In this document: positions 9,853 to 24,115 of the stretch, one piece after another | How the letters are laid out: every line of letters starts with the position of its first letter | Numbering within the stretch: the first letter of the stretch is position 1 | Assembly (NCBI RefSeq): GCF_002157735.2 | Contig: NZ_AP018689.1 | Span: 2,430,641 to 2,494,640, forward strand | Source of the DNA: Vibrio aphrogenes | GTDB taxonomy: Bacteria > Pseudomonadota > Gammaproteobacteria > Enterobacterales > Vibrionaceae | DNA: 64,000 nt | Direction: 5' to 3' | Notes under the pieces: generated by a model | What the model was told of the DNA's origin: nothing | Databases searched by the model: none | What the model saw: the letters and a program-made list of their open reading frames with translations, nothing else | Made by a program: the position numbers and the translations under genes

Positions 9853-11193
9853 ATGATAGCTAGTAAGAATTTACTGGAACAGCTACCTACCATAGCGCAA
9901 GATCCAACAAAATTTGAAGTGCTCTTCTCTGCACACCAATTTCGTGATCGGCTTTTGTCTAAAATAAAACAAGCAAAATCTCGCATTTACCTAGTCGCTT
10001 TATATTTAGAAAATGATGAAGCCGGTAGAGAAGTCCTCACTGAATTATACGAAGCTAAGCAGCGCAATCCACAACTAGACATTACTGTTTGTGTCGATTG
10101 GCACCGCGCACAACGAGGATTAATTGGCGCACAACACAGTGAAGGAAATGCGGCGTTATATAAAGAGTTTGCACAAAAATACCAACACCCTATCTCTATT
10201 TTAGGGGTACCGGTACGTGGTAAAGAAGTGTTTGGTGTTTTACACCTTAAAGGTTTTATTATTGATGATACTGTGATTTACAGCGGTGCTAGCCTCAACA
10301 ATATTTATTTACACCAGAATGATAAATATCGATTTGATCGCTACCATGTAATGACAAACCCAACGCTCGCCAATACCATGGTGCAATATATCCAACACTA
10401 TATTAGCAATAACAGTGCCGTAAACTGTTTATCTCAACCAGAGCGACCAAGCACTAAATCATTAAAAACAGCGATTAAACAATTCCGAACCTCTCTCACT
10501 CAATCGCATTATCAATTTACACCAGAAACACGTTCTGACGATGAAGTGGGAATCACTCCTTTGGTTGGTGTCGGTAAGCGTCGCAATAAACTGAACTTGC
10601 ACATCAATAATCTTATTGCCTGTGCCGAAAAAGAGATTACCATTCTAACGCCTTACTTTAACTTCCCTAAAAGCATTGCAAAAGAAGTCAAACGCGCCAT
10701 TCGACGAGGTGTTAAAGTCACGATTATTGTTGGTGATAAGACCGCAAATGACTTCTATATTCCGCCAGAAGAAGAATTCAAAACCATTGCAGGGTTACCT
10801 TATCTATACGAAATCAACCTGCGTCATTTCGCTCGTATCAATGAAGCACATATTGCCAGTCGCCAACTTTCTATTCATTTATGGAAACACGACAACAATA
10901 GTTTTCATTTAAAAGGTATGTGGGTCGATAAAGAATACATGTTATTGACGGGTAATAACCTTAACCCACGAGCTTGGAAGCTTGACTTAGAAAATGGACT
11001 CTTGATCCAAGACCCTGCACAAAAACTAACTGCACAGTTTGAGCTTGAGTTATCTTCAATCTTAGAACACACCACTCTGATTGGAAGCTTTAAACAGTTA
11101 GATACCATCGACAGTTACCCTGAAGAAGTCCAAAAGCTTATTCGCAAGATAAAAAGAGTTAAAGTTGATCGTATTTTAAAACAGATTTTATAA
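9853..11193 (+). CDS. pssA: CDP-diacylglycerol-serine O-phosphatidyltransferase
   Basis: PssA forms phosphatidylserine from CDP-diacylglycerol and serine, the precursor of phosphatidylethanolamine. The 446-residue protein belongs to the phospholipase D-like type II family: two H-x-K-x4-D motifs are visible, HLKGFIIDD at residues 131-139 and FHLKGMWVD at about residues 350-358, with the trailing SGASLNN and TGNNLNPRA. It lacks membrane segments, in keeping with its known peripheral association with ribosomes and membranes. A strong terminator follows 28 bp downstream. Confidence 0.96.
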   Translation: MIASKNLLEQLPTIAQDPTKFEVLFSAHQFRDRLLSKIKQAKSRIYLVALYLENDEAGREVLTELYEAKQRNPQLDITVCVDWHRAQRGLIGAQHSEGNAALYKEFAQKYQHPISILGVPVRGKEVFGVLHLKGFIIDDTVIYSGASLNNIYLHQNDKYRFDRYHVMTNPTLANTMVQYIQHYISNNSAVNCLSQPERPSTKSLKTAIKQFRTSLTQSHYQFTPETRSDDEVGITPLVGVGKRRNKLNLHINNLIACAEKEITILTPYFNFPKSIAKEVKRAIRRGVKVTIIVGDKTANDFYIPPEEEFKTIAGLPYLYEINLRHFARINEAHIASRQLSIHLWKHDNNSFHLKGMWVDKEYMLLTGNNLNPRAWKLDLENGLLIQDPAQKLTAQFELELSSILEHTTLIGSFKQLDTIDSYPEEVQKLIRKIKRVKVDRILKQIL

Positions 11194-11220
11194 TCGCGAT
11201 CACGATGAATAATCCCACTG

Positions 11221-11249
11221 AAGCCTAACCTATCCCGTTAGGCTTTTTT
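11221..11249 (+). terminator. Rho-independent terminator after pssA
   Basis: Stem AAGCCTAAC (11221-11229) with GTTAGGCTT (11237-11245), 7-nt loop, followed by a T run to 11249. It lies 28 bp after the pssA stop. Confidence 0.88.
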
Positions 11250-11371
11250 ATCCTTCACGCCCTTGAACCACATTTAGCTATCCAATAACAACCAACCTCA
11301 CAAAGCTATTTCAGCATTATCCAGCTCCTAACCTATTCACCAAAGCTAAAGTCGATAAAATAAGTATGAAA

Positions 11372-11550
11372 ATAACCAATCACACCAATTGGAGAGTCAG
11401 ACATTACGTAGGAAAAAGGCTTGAGAACAAGGCTGAAATTTTCAATAAATAGAGGCTCTATAATCAACGTTTTTATAAACAAAAGTATAAAGTCGTTATC
11501 AAGCCTTTTAACCAACAAGGAGGCGCAGTTATTTTGTACCCTTGGTATAA
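11372..11550. repeat. Palindromic intergenic repeat, copy 1 (about 180 bp)
   Basis: This stretch resembles the sequence at 34306-34485 along its whole length. The left arm has CACCAATTGGAGAGTCAG and GGAAAAAGGCTTGAG; the right arm has TCGTTATCAAGCCTTTTAACC, which is the inverted counterpart of the left arm. The element could fold into a long imperfect hairpin. It has no ORF with coding signs. It lies between the pssA terminator and the tRNA-Asp terminator; the remaining 11250-11371 and 11551-11682 show no gene. Confidence 0.75.
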
Positions 11551-11682
11551 AACTACCAGAATATTATCGAAAAGGTGTGTCATGCATGGAATCGTTTCTT
11601 GGAGAGCACCGGCAGGGTAACAAAAATATGCACTAGAAACGGGAGTAATCTAGACAATTAATTTTTTAGGTTAGCATAAACG

Positions 11683-11716
11683 AAAAAATCCTGACTCTTT
11701 CGAATCAGGATTTTAA
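11683..11716 (-). terminator. Terminator of the rrn operon
   Basis: AAAATCCTGA (11685-11694) pairs with TCAGGATTTT (11705-11714), with a 10-nt loop. On the minus strand the stem is followed by a run of T (complement of 11683-11688). It lies just downstream of tRNA-Asp, the last gene of the ribosomal RNA operon. Confidence 0.85.
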
Positions 11717-11722
11717 AATAAG

Positions 11723-11799
11723 TGGCGGAGTGGACGGGACTCGAACCCGCGACCCCCGGCGTGACAGGCCGGTATTCTAACCAACTGAACTACCACTCC
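11723..11799 (-). tRNA. tRNA-Asp (GTC)
   Basis: A 77-nt cloverleaf starting GGAGTGGTAGTTCAG with encoded CCA. The anticodon loop CTGTCAC gives anticodon GTC (Asp). It is the distal tRNA of the rrn operon, 67 bp after 5S rRNA, an arrangement common in gammaproteobacteria. Confidence 0.96.
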
Positions 11800-11865
11800 G
11801 CAGTGTCTATTCAGTATTTCAAACTTTTGCCTTTAGATTTTTCTAAAATCTAAAAACGGAAAGTA

Positions 11866-11984
11866 AGCCTGGCGATGTCCTACTCTCACATGGGGAGACC
11901 CCACACTACCATCGGCGCTACTTCGTTTCACTTCTGAGTTCGGCATGGAATCAGGTGGGTCCAAAGCGCTATGGTCGCCAAGCA
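11866..11984 (-). rRNA. rrf: 5S ribosomal RNA
   Basis: About 119 nt, starting TGCTTGGCGACCATAGCG and ending with CGCCAGGC, which pair to form helix I. The internal CCGAACTCAGAAGTGAAAC is the universal loop B/C sequence. Ends are set by helix I pairing and may be off by one or two bases. Confidence 0.97.
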
Positions 11985-12119
11985 AATTCTTTTGTTAAAA
12001 CATCATTTATGATGCTTTAACTTAATTCGGAAAGCTGCTTTGTTATCTCTAACTCGTTCTCACACTCATTCAAGCATGTCTTATATCTATTAAGTCCATC
12101 AAAACCCTTTAGGTGTTGT

Positions 12120-15007
<2,888 letters not shown>

Positions 15008-15251
15008 ATACAACCCAAAAGGGTCTTATGTATGTTCAACTAAATAAGGTTTTAGTTTGTTGATATTTAAGAGGGTAATCTTAAATATCGTTGCCGGACT
15101 CAATAGATGTTTTTGCCTACTTTTATGAAAAAGTAGATAAAAACTAGAATACAAGACACTTGAATGTGTGTTGTGTGTTTATCTTTAAGATAAACATTGA
15201 GAACTTTTATTTGATAACAACATAAAGTCGTTATCAGTCAGCTTTCCAAAT

Positions 15252-15263
15252 TGTTAAAGAGCA
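15252..15263 (-). promoter_or_regulatory. boxA antitermination site in the 16S-23S spacer
   Basis: Minus strand TGCTCTTTAACA, matching the boxA consensus of rRNA operons, in the roughly 310-bp stretch between tRNA-Ala and 23S. It recruits NusB/S10 to protect rRNA transcription from Rho. The rest of 15008-15315 holds processing stems but no gene. Confidence 0.85.
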
Positions 15264-15315
15264 AAGAGTTTCTTACGAAACCATTTTTAAAAGCATTCGT
15301 AAATGCGCTTAAAGA

Positions 15316-15391
15316 TGGTGGAGCTATGCGGGATCGAACCGCAGACCTCCTGCGTGCAAGGCAGGCGCTCTCCCAGCTGAGCTATAGCCCC
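15316..15391 (-). tRNA. tRNA-Ala (TGC)
   Basis: A 76-nt cloverleaf starting GGGGCTATAGCTCAG with encoded CCA; the anticodon loop CTTGCAC gives anticodon TGC (Ala). It is the second spacer tRNA of the rrn operon. Confidence 0.97.
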
Positions 15392-15426
15392 ATCGAAATC
15401 ATGTTGACCAATCTTTTAGGAAAGAT

Positions 15427-15503
15427 TGGTGGGTCTGAGTGGACTTGAACCACCGACCTCCCGCTTATCAGGCGAGCGCTCTAACCAGCTGAGCTACAGA
15501 CCC
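15427..15503 (-). tRNA. tRNA-Ile (GAT)
   Basis: A 77-nt cloverleaf starting GGGTCTGTAGCTCAG with encoded CCA; the anticodon loop CTGATAA gives anticodon GAT (Ile). It is the first spacer tRNA after 16S. The Ile-Ala spacer type is one of several found in Vibrionaceae rrn operons. Confidence 0.97.
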
Positions 15504-15571
15504 AACATGAAACTCTTTTCTATATAAACCTAATCAATCTGTGTGGGTACTCATCAAAAATAATCTTCGTA

Positions 15572-17114
<1,543 letters not shown>

Positions 17115-17198
17115 AAGTTTTTGTGGTCTTGCGACCGGCTCAACGAATACTGACTTCAAAACTATTCTTCTTAAAAAAGAAGAAGTAACTTTAAAGCT

Positions 17199-17223
17199 AT
17201 TATCTATCCAACAGATAGATAAT
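17199..17223 (-). other. Perfect hairpin in the 16S leader
   Basis: ATTATCTATC (17199-17208) pairs with GATAGATAAT (17214-17223) around a CAACA loop. A second hairpin TTCTTCTT/AAGAAGAA lies just proximal to 16S at 17165-17184. Both are in the precursor leader where processing stems are expected. Confidence 0.6.
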
Positions 17224-17245
17224 GAATTGACTGTGCCGCTATTAT

Positions 17246-17279
17246 TTATTTCCACTTTAAAAAGTGAAATCAAACCAGC
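17246..17279. repeat. Leader direct repeat, copy A
   Basis: The stretch TTATTTCC-ACTTT-AAA-AAGT-GAAATCAAACCAGC closely matches 17484-17520. Both copies contain a hairpin of the form CACTTT...AAAGTG followed by GAAATCAAAC-AGC. This copy lies between 16S and the boxA of the leader. Confidence 0.7.
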
Positions 17280-17379
17280 TCAAGGCTGACTCTTTTAATA
17301 GCCGTTTGGTCACTCAGTTCATTGATAAATCTTTTTGATTATCATCAACGAGTGCCCACACAGATTGATAGGTTTAAAT

Positions 17380-17391
17380 TGTTAAAGAGCG
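17380..17391 (-). promoter_or_regulatory. boxA antitermination site in the 16S leader
   Basis: Minus strand CGCTCTTTAACA at 17380-17391, followed by ATTTAAACC. It is a boxA element located between the P2 promoter and 16S, as in other rrn operons, and supports Nus-dependent antitermination. Confidence 0.85.
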
Positions 17392-17438
17392 TTGTTCTTA
17401 TCGATAATGCTTAGCGCATCTCGTTGAACAGGGCGGCC

Positions 17439-17466
17439 ATTTTAGCGATTTAAAAGCTCGTGTCAA
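17439..17466 (-). promoter_or_regulatory. rrn P2 promoter
   Basis: Minus strand: -35 TTGACA (complement of 17461-17466), 16-bp spacer, -10 TAAAAT (complement of 17439-17444), then a GC-rich discriminator GGCCGCCC. It is about 170 bp downstream of P1, the usual tandem arrangement. Confidence 0.85.
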
Positions 17467-17483
17467 ACACTTTTTTAAAACTT

Positions 17484-17520
17484 TTATTTCTTTCACTTTC
17501 GAAAGTGAAATCAAACTAGC
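17484..17520. repeat. Leader direct repeat, copy B, with a perfect 20-bp palindrome
   Basis: TTTCACTTTC-GAAAGTGAAA at 17491-17510 is a perfect palindrome, followed by TCAAACTAGC; the whole segment repeats 17246-17279. It lies between P1 and P2, so it is present only in P1 transcripts. A further small inverted repeat AACCTT/AAGGTT lies at 17537-17554. Confidence 0.7.
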
Positions 17521-17609
17521 CGAAGCTGTTTTCGCTAACCTTTTTGAGAAGGTTTTGACCTCTAACCCGTGCTGCAGCTTGGCTGCGTGCTCCGTGTCAG
17601 TGAGGGCGC

Positions 17610-17637
17610 ATTATAGAGAGCTGATGAATATTGGCAA
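17610..17637 (-). promoter_or_regulatory. rrn P1 promoter
   Basis: Minus strand: -35 TTGCCA (complement of 17632-17637), 16-bp spacer, consensus -10 TATAAT (complement of 17610-17615), discriminator GCGCCC. The upstream AT-rich stretch (T and A runs at 17641-17680) could act as an UP element; Fis sites were not resolved. Confidence 0.85.
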
Positions 17638-17757
17638 GCCCTTTTTCCGACTTTTTTTGTTTTTTTTGATCATTTGGTTACTTTTGCGCCAAGAGAGGGT
17701 GTTTTCACTAGTTTCGAACTTATATTTCGTCATAATCAGTCTAAATAAGGAGTAAAA

Positions 17758-18297
17758 ATGAACAATATTCGTCGCTATAAAGGCATTAGTCCACAATTAG
17801 GTCATCAGGTTTACATTGATGAATCTTCCGTTCTCGTTGGTGATATAAAAATTGGTGATGATTCTAGTATTTGGCCTCTCGTTGCGGCTCGTGGAGATGT
17901 TAATCATATTCACATCGGCGAGCGAACGAATATTCAAGATGGTAGTGTCTTACATGTGACTCATAAAAATGCAGATCATCCCGAAGGGTTTCCATTGCTC
18001 ATTGGTCACGATGTGACGGTTGGCCATAAAGTCATGTTACATGGCTGCACGATTCATGACCGAGTCTTGGTTGGGATGGGAGCTATTGTTTTAGATGGTG
18101 CTGTCATTGAGTCGGATGTAATGATTGGTGCTGGTAGCTTGGTTCCGCCCAATAAACGTTTAGAAAGTGGCTATCTTTATATTGGGAGCCCTGTAAAACA
18201 AGCCCGTCCTTTAACTGAGACTGAAAAAGCCTTTTTATTAAAGTCTGCAAATAATTATGTCGACAATAAAAATGACTATCTTCACCAAGTCAGCTAG
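17758..18297 (+). CDS. yrdA: Gamma-carbonic anhydrase family protein (YrdA-like)
   Basis: The 179-residue protein is a left-handed beta-helix built from hexapeptide repeats, for example VLVGDIKIGDDSSIWP and VLVGMGAIVLDGAVIESDVMIGAG. His residues at positions 66, 90 and 95 fit the three-His zinc site of gamma-class carbonic anhydrases. Whether YrdA proteins hydrate CO2 in vivo is not settled in the family. A clear AAGGAG precedes the ATG. It is transcribed away from the rrn operon and is adjacent to the yrdB-aroE operon, a known neighbourhood in gammaproteobacteria. Confidence 0.92.
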   Translation: MNNIRRYKGISPQLGHQVYIDESSVLVGDIKIGDDSSIWPLVAARGDVNHIHIGERTNIQDGSVLHVTHKNADHPEGFPLLIGHDVTVGHKVMLHGCTIHDRVLVGMGAIVLDGAVIESDVMIGAGSLVPPNKRLESGYLYIGSPVKQARPLTETEKAFLLKSANNYVDNKNDYLHQVS

Positions 18298-18334
18298 TCA
18301 TTGTCTTCTTTATATTTATAACCTAAATCTTCTT

Positions 18335-18598
18335 TTAGCCTAAGTCTATTTCACCGCTTGGGCTAAAGGCTTCGTCTTCAATGGCCTGCTCGGCTAATTC
18401 TTCTAAATCAAATTGCACACGCTGAAAAGCTTCCAACGCCTGCTTTTCAGAAGATAGCGTTTGATGGTCTAATTGCGATAATAAAGATAAAGAAGCGCTG
18501 CAAGCGATCAGCTGTCCAGATTGCTGGGCAAAAAAGACCACACATTGACGTGAATCATCCCAGTGTTTTTGATCGGTAAACAAAATATTTTGATTCAT
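18335..18598 (-). CDS. yrdB: DUF1488 family protein (YrdB-like)
   Basis: An 87-residue acidic protein with the DUF1488 pattern: an N-terminal NILFTDQKHWDD segment, a hydrophobic middle (GQLIACSASLSLLSQL) and an acidic helical tail. Its function is unknown. It begins 3 bp after the aroE stop codon and is the last gene of the tsaC-hemF-aroE-yrdB unit. The assignment rests on sequence resemblance and the conserved aroE neighbourhood. Confidence 0.85.
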   Translation of the reverse strand: MNQNILFTDQKHWDDSRQCVVFFAQQSGQLIACSASLSLLSQLDHQTLSSEKQALEAFQRVQFDLEELAEQAIEDEAFSPSGEIDLG

Positions 18599-18601
18599 GC
18601 T

Positions 18602-19429
18602 TTAACTCTCTAAGTTTTTTCTCAGTTCTCGCAATACCTGACGAAGACTCGGACGTAACCCTCGCCACAACATAAAACTTTCCGCCGCTTGTCCGACTAA
18701 CATACCTAAACCATCATAAGCATGTACGACACCATTTTCTTTGGCCCACTGAGTAAATAAGGTTTTATCGCCACCATAACTCATATCGTAACTTATCGTT
18801 TGAGGAGAAAATATACTCGCACTGATATCCGGTAATCCGCCAGTTAGTCCGGCAGATGTAGAATTAATCACAATATCAAATGAGCCCTCAATGCTGTCCA
18901 TGGCTTGTGCGCTCACCGGACCATAAGGCAAAAATCCCTCCACCAGCGCTTGTGCTTTAGTTAGTGTACGATTGGCTATCACTAATTGCTGAGGCTGCTG
19001 ATCCAATAGTGGCTTAATCACCCCCCGTGCTGCCCCACCCGCACCAAGTAACAAGATACGACTACCTTGAATAGGAGCCTGATTTAACAGTAGGTCTTGA
19101 ACTAAACCTTCGCCATCAGTGTTATCTCCAATAATCTGCCCGTCATCTAACTTCTTAAGCGTATTTACCGCCTGAGCCAATTGTGCTCTTTCAGTTAAGC
19201 GGTCAGCAAATTGATAAGCATCCAATTTAAAAGGGGCGGTGACATTACAGCCTTTTCCCCCTTCAGCAAAAAAGCGTTGCGCAGAAAGCGTAAACTCATC
19301 CAGCGGCGCTTCAATAATACCGTATTGCATCGCTTGATTAGTTTGACGAGCGAATAAGGTATGAATAAAAGGAGACTTACTGTGTGAGATTGGGTTTCCA
19401 AATACTACATATTGATCAAGATTGTTCAT
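18602..19429 (-). CDS. aroE: Shikimate dehydrogenase
   Basis: AroE reduces 3-dehydroshikimate to shikimate with NADPH in the aromatic amino acid pathway. The chosen 275-residue form starts [20 protein letters not shown] at 19429 and follows AAAGG at 8 nt; a start at 19462 would add 11 residues. The substrate-binding NPISHSKSP, the catalytic Lys in [11 protein letters not shown] and the NADP-binding GAGGAARGV are present, as is the C-terminal [18 protein letters not shown]. It follows hemF closely and precedes yrdB by 3 bp. Confidence 0.96.
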   Translation of the reverse strand: MNNLDQYVVFGNPISHSKSPFIHTLFARQTNQAMQYGIIEAPLDEFTLSAQRFFAEGGKGCNVTAPFKLDAYQFADRLTERAQLAQAVNTLKKLDDGQIIGDNTDGEGLVQDLLLNQAPIQGSRILLLGAGGAARGVIKPLLDQQPQQLVIANRTLTKAQALVEGFLPYGPVSAQAMDSIEGSFDIVINSTSAGLTGGLPDISASIFSPQTISYDMSYGGDKTLFTQWAKENGVVHAYDGLGMLVGQAAESFMLWRGLRPSLRQVLRELRKNLES

Positions 19430-19464
19430 ATTGTTGGCCTTTCCTTGCCCGATTAGCGTCATAC

Positions 19465-20945
<1,481 letters not shown>

Positions 20946-21071
20946 GTTTTCTCTTCCCTGTATTACTTTGTCATAGATCAATACGGTCAGTGTATAAAAC
21001 CTCACGCCCGATGACTAAACGTTTTTTTTATGTAACAACAGGAATTTATACTGACATCGAAAAACAACCTG

Positions 21072-21109
21072 ACGCAAACGTTTTCCTTGGATGTTTTTCT
21101 CAGTATAAT
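21072..21109 (+). promoter_or_regulatory. PurR operator overlapping the purEK promoter
   Basis: ACGCAAACGTTTTCCT (21072-21087) is a near-perfect match to the PurR box consensus ACGCAAACGTTTNCNT. It overlaps the expected -35 position of a promoter whose -10 is TATAAT at 21104-21109. Repression of purEK by PurR with hypoxanthine or guanine as co-repressor is established for this operator in E. coli and is inferred here. Confidence 0.88.
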
Positions 21110-21182
21110 GCGGGCAATATCGTGAATATCACTAGTTCATTACAACTAGTCCACCAATAACTGATTCGTTAAGGAGTGATCG

Positions 21183-21668
21183 ATGACTGTTGGAATCATC
21201 ATGGGTTCAAAATCTGATTGGCCAACTATGAAACTGGCTGCTGAAATGCTTGACCGTTTTAATGTGCCATACGAGACCAAAGTGGTTTCAGCTCACCGAA
21301 CACCACATCTTTTAGCTGAATATGCTGAAAGTGCCAAACAACGAGGCATTAAAGTCATTATTGCAGGAGCCGGTGGCGCAGCCCATTTACCCGGTATGAC
21401 CGCGGCCTATACCAGCTTGCCAGTATTAGGGGTTCCAGTGCAATCTCGCGCTTTATCAGGTGTTGATTCTCTTTACTCCATTGTACAAATGCCTAAAGGG
21501 ATTGCGGTAGGAACATTAGCGATTGGTGAAGCAGGAGCCGCTAACGCCGGTATTCTTGCCGCACAAATCATTGGTACATTTGATGAGACCGTCATGGCGA
21601 AAGTTGAAGCCTTCCGTAAAGAACAAACGGATACCGTCCTAGCCAATCCCAACCCAGCAGAGGATTAA
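21183..21668 (+). CDS. purE: 5-(carboxyamino)imidazole ribonucleotide mutase
   Basis: PurE (class I) moves the carboxyl group of N5-CAIR to give CAIR in purine synthesis. The 161-residue product has GSKSDWPTM, the SAHRTP loop with the catalytic His, and [20 protein letters not shown] precedes the start. It is followed 5 bp later by purK, and the pair is preceded by a PurR box. Confidence 0.97.
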   Translation: MTVGIIMGSKSDWPTMKLAAEMLDRFNVPYETKVVSAHRTPHLLAEYAESAKQRGIKVIIAGAGGAAHLPGMTAAYTSLPVLGVPVQSRALSGVDSLYSIVQMPKGIAVGTLAIGEAGAANAGILAAQIIGTFDETVMAKVEAFRKEQTDTVLANPNPAED

Positions 21669-21673
21669 GATTG

Positions 21674-22810
21674 ATGGCCAAGCAACAAGTATTAGTGCTC
21701 GGTGCCGGTCAATTGGCACGAATGATGTCTTTAGCCGGAGCACCGTTGAATATCAATATTTCTGCCTTTGATGTAGGCAGTGAGCAAATTGTTCATCCCC
21801 TTACAGGTAACGTCATTGGTCATGGTTTAAATAATGCCATTGCCGCCGCCGATGTCATTACCGCAGAGTTTGAACATATTCCCCATTCCATTCTGGATAT
21901 CTGTGAACAAAGCGGCAAATTTTTACCCACCACTCAAGCTATTAAAGCTGGCGGTGATCGCCGCATTGAAAAACAACTGTTAGATGATGCCAATGTTGCT
22001 AACGCTAAGTATGCCATTATCAATACTCGCGATGACTTTAATCAGGCGATTCAAACCGTAGGTATTCCAATGGTGCTCAAAACCGCACTGGGTGGATATG
22101 ATGGAAAAGGACAGTGGCGTTTAACCGAACCACAACAGGCCGATTCTATCTGGAATAAAATTAGCGCAAGTTTAGAAGTTAACCCACAGCAAGCTATTGT
22201 TGCTGAACAATTTGTCAGTTTTCAACGTGAAGTCTCACTCGTCGGCGCTCGCAATGCGAAAGGAGAACTGGCCATTTATCCGCTCGCAGAAAATGTTCAT
22301 GTCAATGGCGTCTTAAGCCTCTCTGTTGCTATTGATGAGCCAGAACTGCAAGCTCAAGCTGAGCAGATGTTTACCGCGGTAGCAGAGCAACTCAATTATG
22401 TGGGATTGTTAGCCATTGAATTCTTTGATGTTCAAGGTCAGCTATTAGTGAATGAAATCGCCCCTCGTGTGCATAACTCCGGCCACTGGACTCAACAAGG
22501 TGCTGAAGTCTGCCAGTTTGAAAACCATTTACGTGCGGTGTGTCATTTACCTTTAGGTTGTACTAAAACCATTCGTCCTACCGCCATGGTCAATATTTTA
22601 GGGCAAGATAGCTTACCAGACGCCGTGATGAACATGCCGCAATGTCATGTCCATTGGTACGGTAAAGAAAAACGTCCAGGACGCAAAATGGGACACATTA
22701 ATGTGTGCGCTCATAGTCGTGAGGAGTTAACACTCAATCTACGCCAATTAGCAAGCGTACTCGATCCGGCCGCTTTTCCAGAATTGCAGCACCATATAGA
22801 ACAATTATAG
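21674..22810 (+). CDS. purK: 5-(carboxyamino)imidazole ribonucleotide synthase
   Basis: PurK is an ATP-grasp enzyme that carboxylates AIR with bicarbonate to N5-CAIR, the substrate of PurE. The 378-residue form starts [18 protein letters not shown] at 21674; a TTG one codon upstream is possible. The ATP-grasp features [13 protein letters not shown] and the C-terminal [24 protein letters not shown] are clear. Co-transcribed with purE; transcription ends at the bidirectional terminator at 22891-22936. Confidence 0.97.
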   Translation: MAKQQVLVLGAGQLARMMSLAGAPLNINISAFDVGSEQIVHPLTGNVIGHGLNNAIAAADVITAEFEHIPHSILDICEQSGKFLPTTQAIKAGGDRRIEKQLLDDANVANAKYAIINTRDDFNQAIQTVGIPMVLKTALGGYDGKGQWRLTEPQQADSIWNKISASLEVNPQQAIVAEQFVSFQREVSLVGARNAKGELAIYPLAENVHVNGVLSLSVAIDEPELQAQAEQMFTAVAEQLNYVGLLAIEFFDVQGQLLVNEIAPRVHNSGHWTQQGAEVCQFENHLRAVCHLPLGCTKTIRPTAMVNILGQDSLPDAVMNMPQCHVHWYGKEKRPGRKMGHINVCAHSREELTLNLRQLASVLDPAAFPELQHHIEQL

Positions 22811-22890
22811 CGCTGTAACATATTCTAGAATCGGCGACCTAATCTGGGGTCGACCACGAGCTCGGGTATAAGAAAGAATACGACAAATAA

Positions 22891-22936
22891 AAAAACCGCC
22901 GAACATGATGTGAGCCCATCCTGTTCAGCGGTTTTT
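22891..22936. terminator. Bidirectional terminator between purK and yrdD
   Basis: AAAAACCGC (22891-22899) pairs with GCGGTTTTT (22928-22936), and GAACA (22901-22905) with TGTTC (22922-22926). T runs on both strands suit the convergent purK and yrdD genes. Confidence 0.88.
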
Positions 22937-22961
22937 ATTATCGATACGTTTTTTAATCAAA

Positions 22962-23576
22962 TTAAGATAGCGATGACTCTTTTGCATCCCCGCTTTGAGT
23001 ATGCTGACATTTTCTATCGGCACACAACACTTTACGGCCACTGGATAAATGCTTTTCCACCAAGAGCGGATACCCACATTGTTCGCATTGCCCTTCCAAT
23101 GGCGGCAAATTAATAGAGAATTTACATTTAGGGTAAGCATCACAAGCATAGAAACTTTTACCAAATCGAGATTGGCGCTCAATCAAATGACCTGAAGCGC
23201 ATTCCGGACAAGCTACAGAGGTTAAGTTATCTTGTTTAGGTGACGCGGTCGGTGATTCAAGATGGTGGCACTCAGGAAAGCGACTGCAACCAATAAACAT
23301 CCCAAATCGCCCTTGGCGTAATACCAACTCACCTTGTGATGTCTCGCCACATTCCGGGCAGGCAACTCCGAGCGCTTTAATGATATGACCATCATTTTGA
23401 TGAAGTGGTTTAATGTAGTCACATTGTGGATAGCGATGACAGCCTAAAAAAGGCCCACGCTTGCCATGACGCAATTGCAGCTCACCATGATGTTCAACGC
23501 CACATTTGGGGCAGGCTTCATGTTGCAAAGCCTGCTCATGGGCAGAAAATAAAGTCTGGTCAATTTTGTTGTTCAT
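22962..23576 (-). CDS. yrdD: Topoisomerase-type C4 zinc-finger protein (YrdD-like)
   Basis: A 204-residue protein made of four four-cysteine zinc fingers of the type found at the C-terminus of DNA topoisomerase I: ACPKCG...GCHRYPQCD, ACPECG...GCSRFPECH, ACPECA...ACDAYPKCK and QCEQCG...CADRKC. No topoisomerase catalytic domain is present. It probably binds nucleic acid, but its role is unknown. It is last in the LysM-dprA-smg-yrdD unit. Confidence 0.9.
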   Translation of the reverse strand: MNNKIDQTLFSAHEQALQHEACPKCGVEHHGELQLRHGKRGPFLGCHRYPQCDYIKPLHQNDGHIIKALGVACPECGETSQGELVLRQGRFGMFIGCSRFPECHHLESPTASPKQDNLTSVACPECASGHLIERQSRFGKSFYACDAYPKCKFSINLPPLEGQCEQCGYPLLVEKHLSSGRKVLCADRKCQHTQSGDAKESSLS

Positions 23577-23617
23577 AACACCGGTTCACACATCAGGCTT
23601 CAATTTAGCCATCACAC

Positions 23618-24091
23618 TTAATGCACAATGCCTTGCTCAGTAGAATACAGCAGCTCTTCCATCTGGGTATAAGCACTTTCATTACCAGGTACATTAAACA
23701 ACACCATCAAGATAACCCATTTAAGATCATCTAAAATGAATTCATTGGTTTCTAAACCCATCACACGATCGATGACCATTTCACGCGTTTCTGCGGTCAA
23801 CACCTGAACTTGTTCAAGGAATAATAAAAAGCCACGACAGGTAACGTCTAAACGTAGCATTTCTTCTTGAGTAAAAATTCGAGTAGAAGTCGCTGAGCCG
23901 GTTGCCATATCAAGGCGATCACCACCTTGTTGTAAAGCGGCTAAACCTTCTAACCAATGCAAAGCTTTATAAATTTCTTGTTGATGAAAACCCGCTCGCA
24001 GCAATTCATCTTCAAGCTCATCTTGATCGATCATGAGGTCTGCATCGCTATGGATATAGGTTTCAAACAGGTACATAAGGATGTCCATCAT
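23618..24091 (-). CDS. smg: Smg family protein (DUF494)
   Basis: A 157-residue member of the Smg/DUF494 family. The start [13 protein letters not shown] at 24091 matches the conserved family N-terminus; a start five codons upstream is less likely. The C-terminus [17 protein letters not shown] is also characteristic. The function is unknown, but smg is almost always next to dprA, as here (25 bp downstream), which suggests a role tied to DNA processing or simple operon history. Confidence 0.92.
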   Translation of the reverse strand: MMDILMYLFETYIHSDADLMIDQDELEDELLRAGFHQQEIYKALHWLEGLAALQQGGDRLDMATGSATSTRIFTQEEMLRLDVTCRGFLLFLEQVQVLTAETREMVIDRVMGLETNEFILDDLKWVILMVLFNVPGNESAYTQMEELLYSTEQGIVH

Positions 24092-24115
24092 AGCTTTACC
24101 CTCCACGGCAACACT

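Noticed and set aside
11333..11636. Two ORFs of 61 and 71 codons in the pssA-tRNA-Asp interval
   Set aside because: They run through the palindromic repeat element, have no ribosome binding site and resemble no protein; they are best explained as chance frames in the repeat.
22811..22890. Possible additional element between purK and the terminator
   Set aside because: Only short, weak complementarities are visible (for example CGACC/GGTCG); there is no ORF, no match to the repeat family and no sign of a tRNA or riboswitch.
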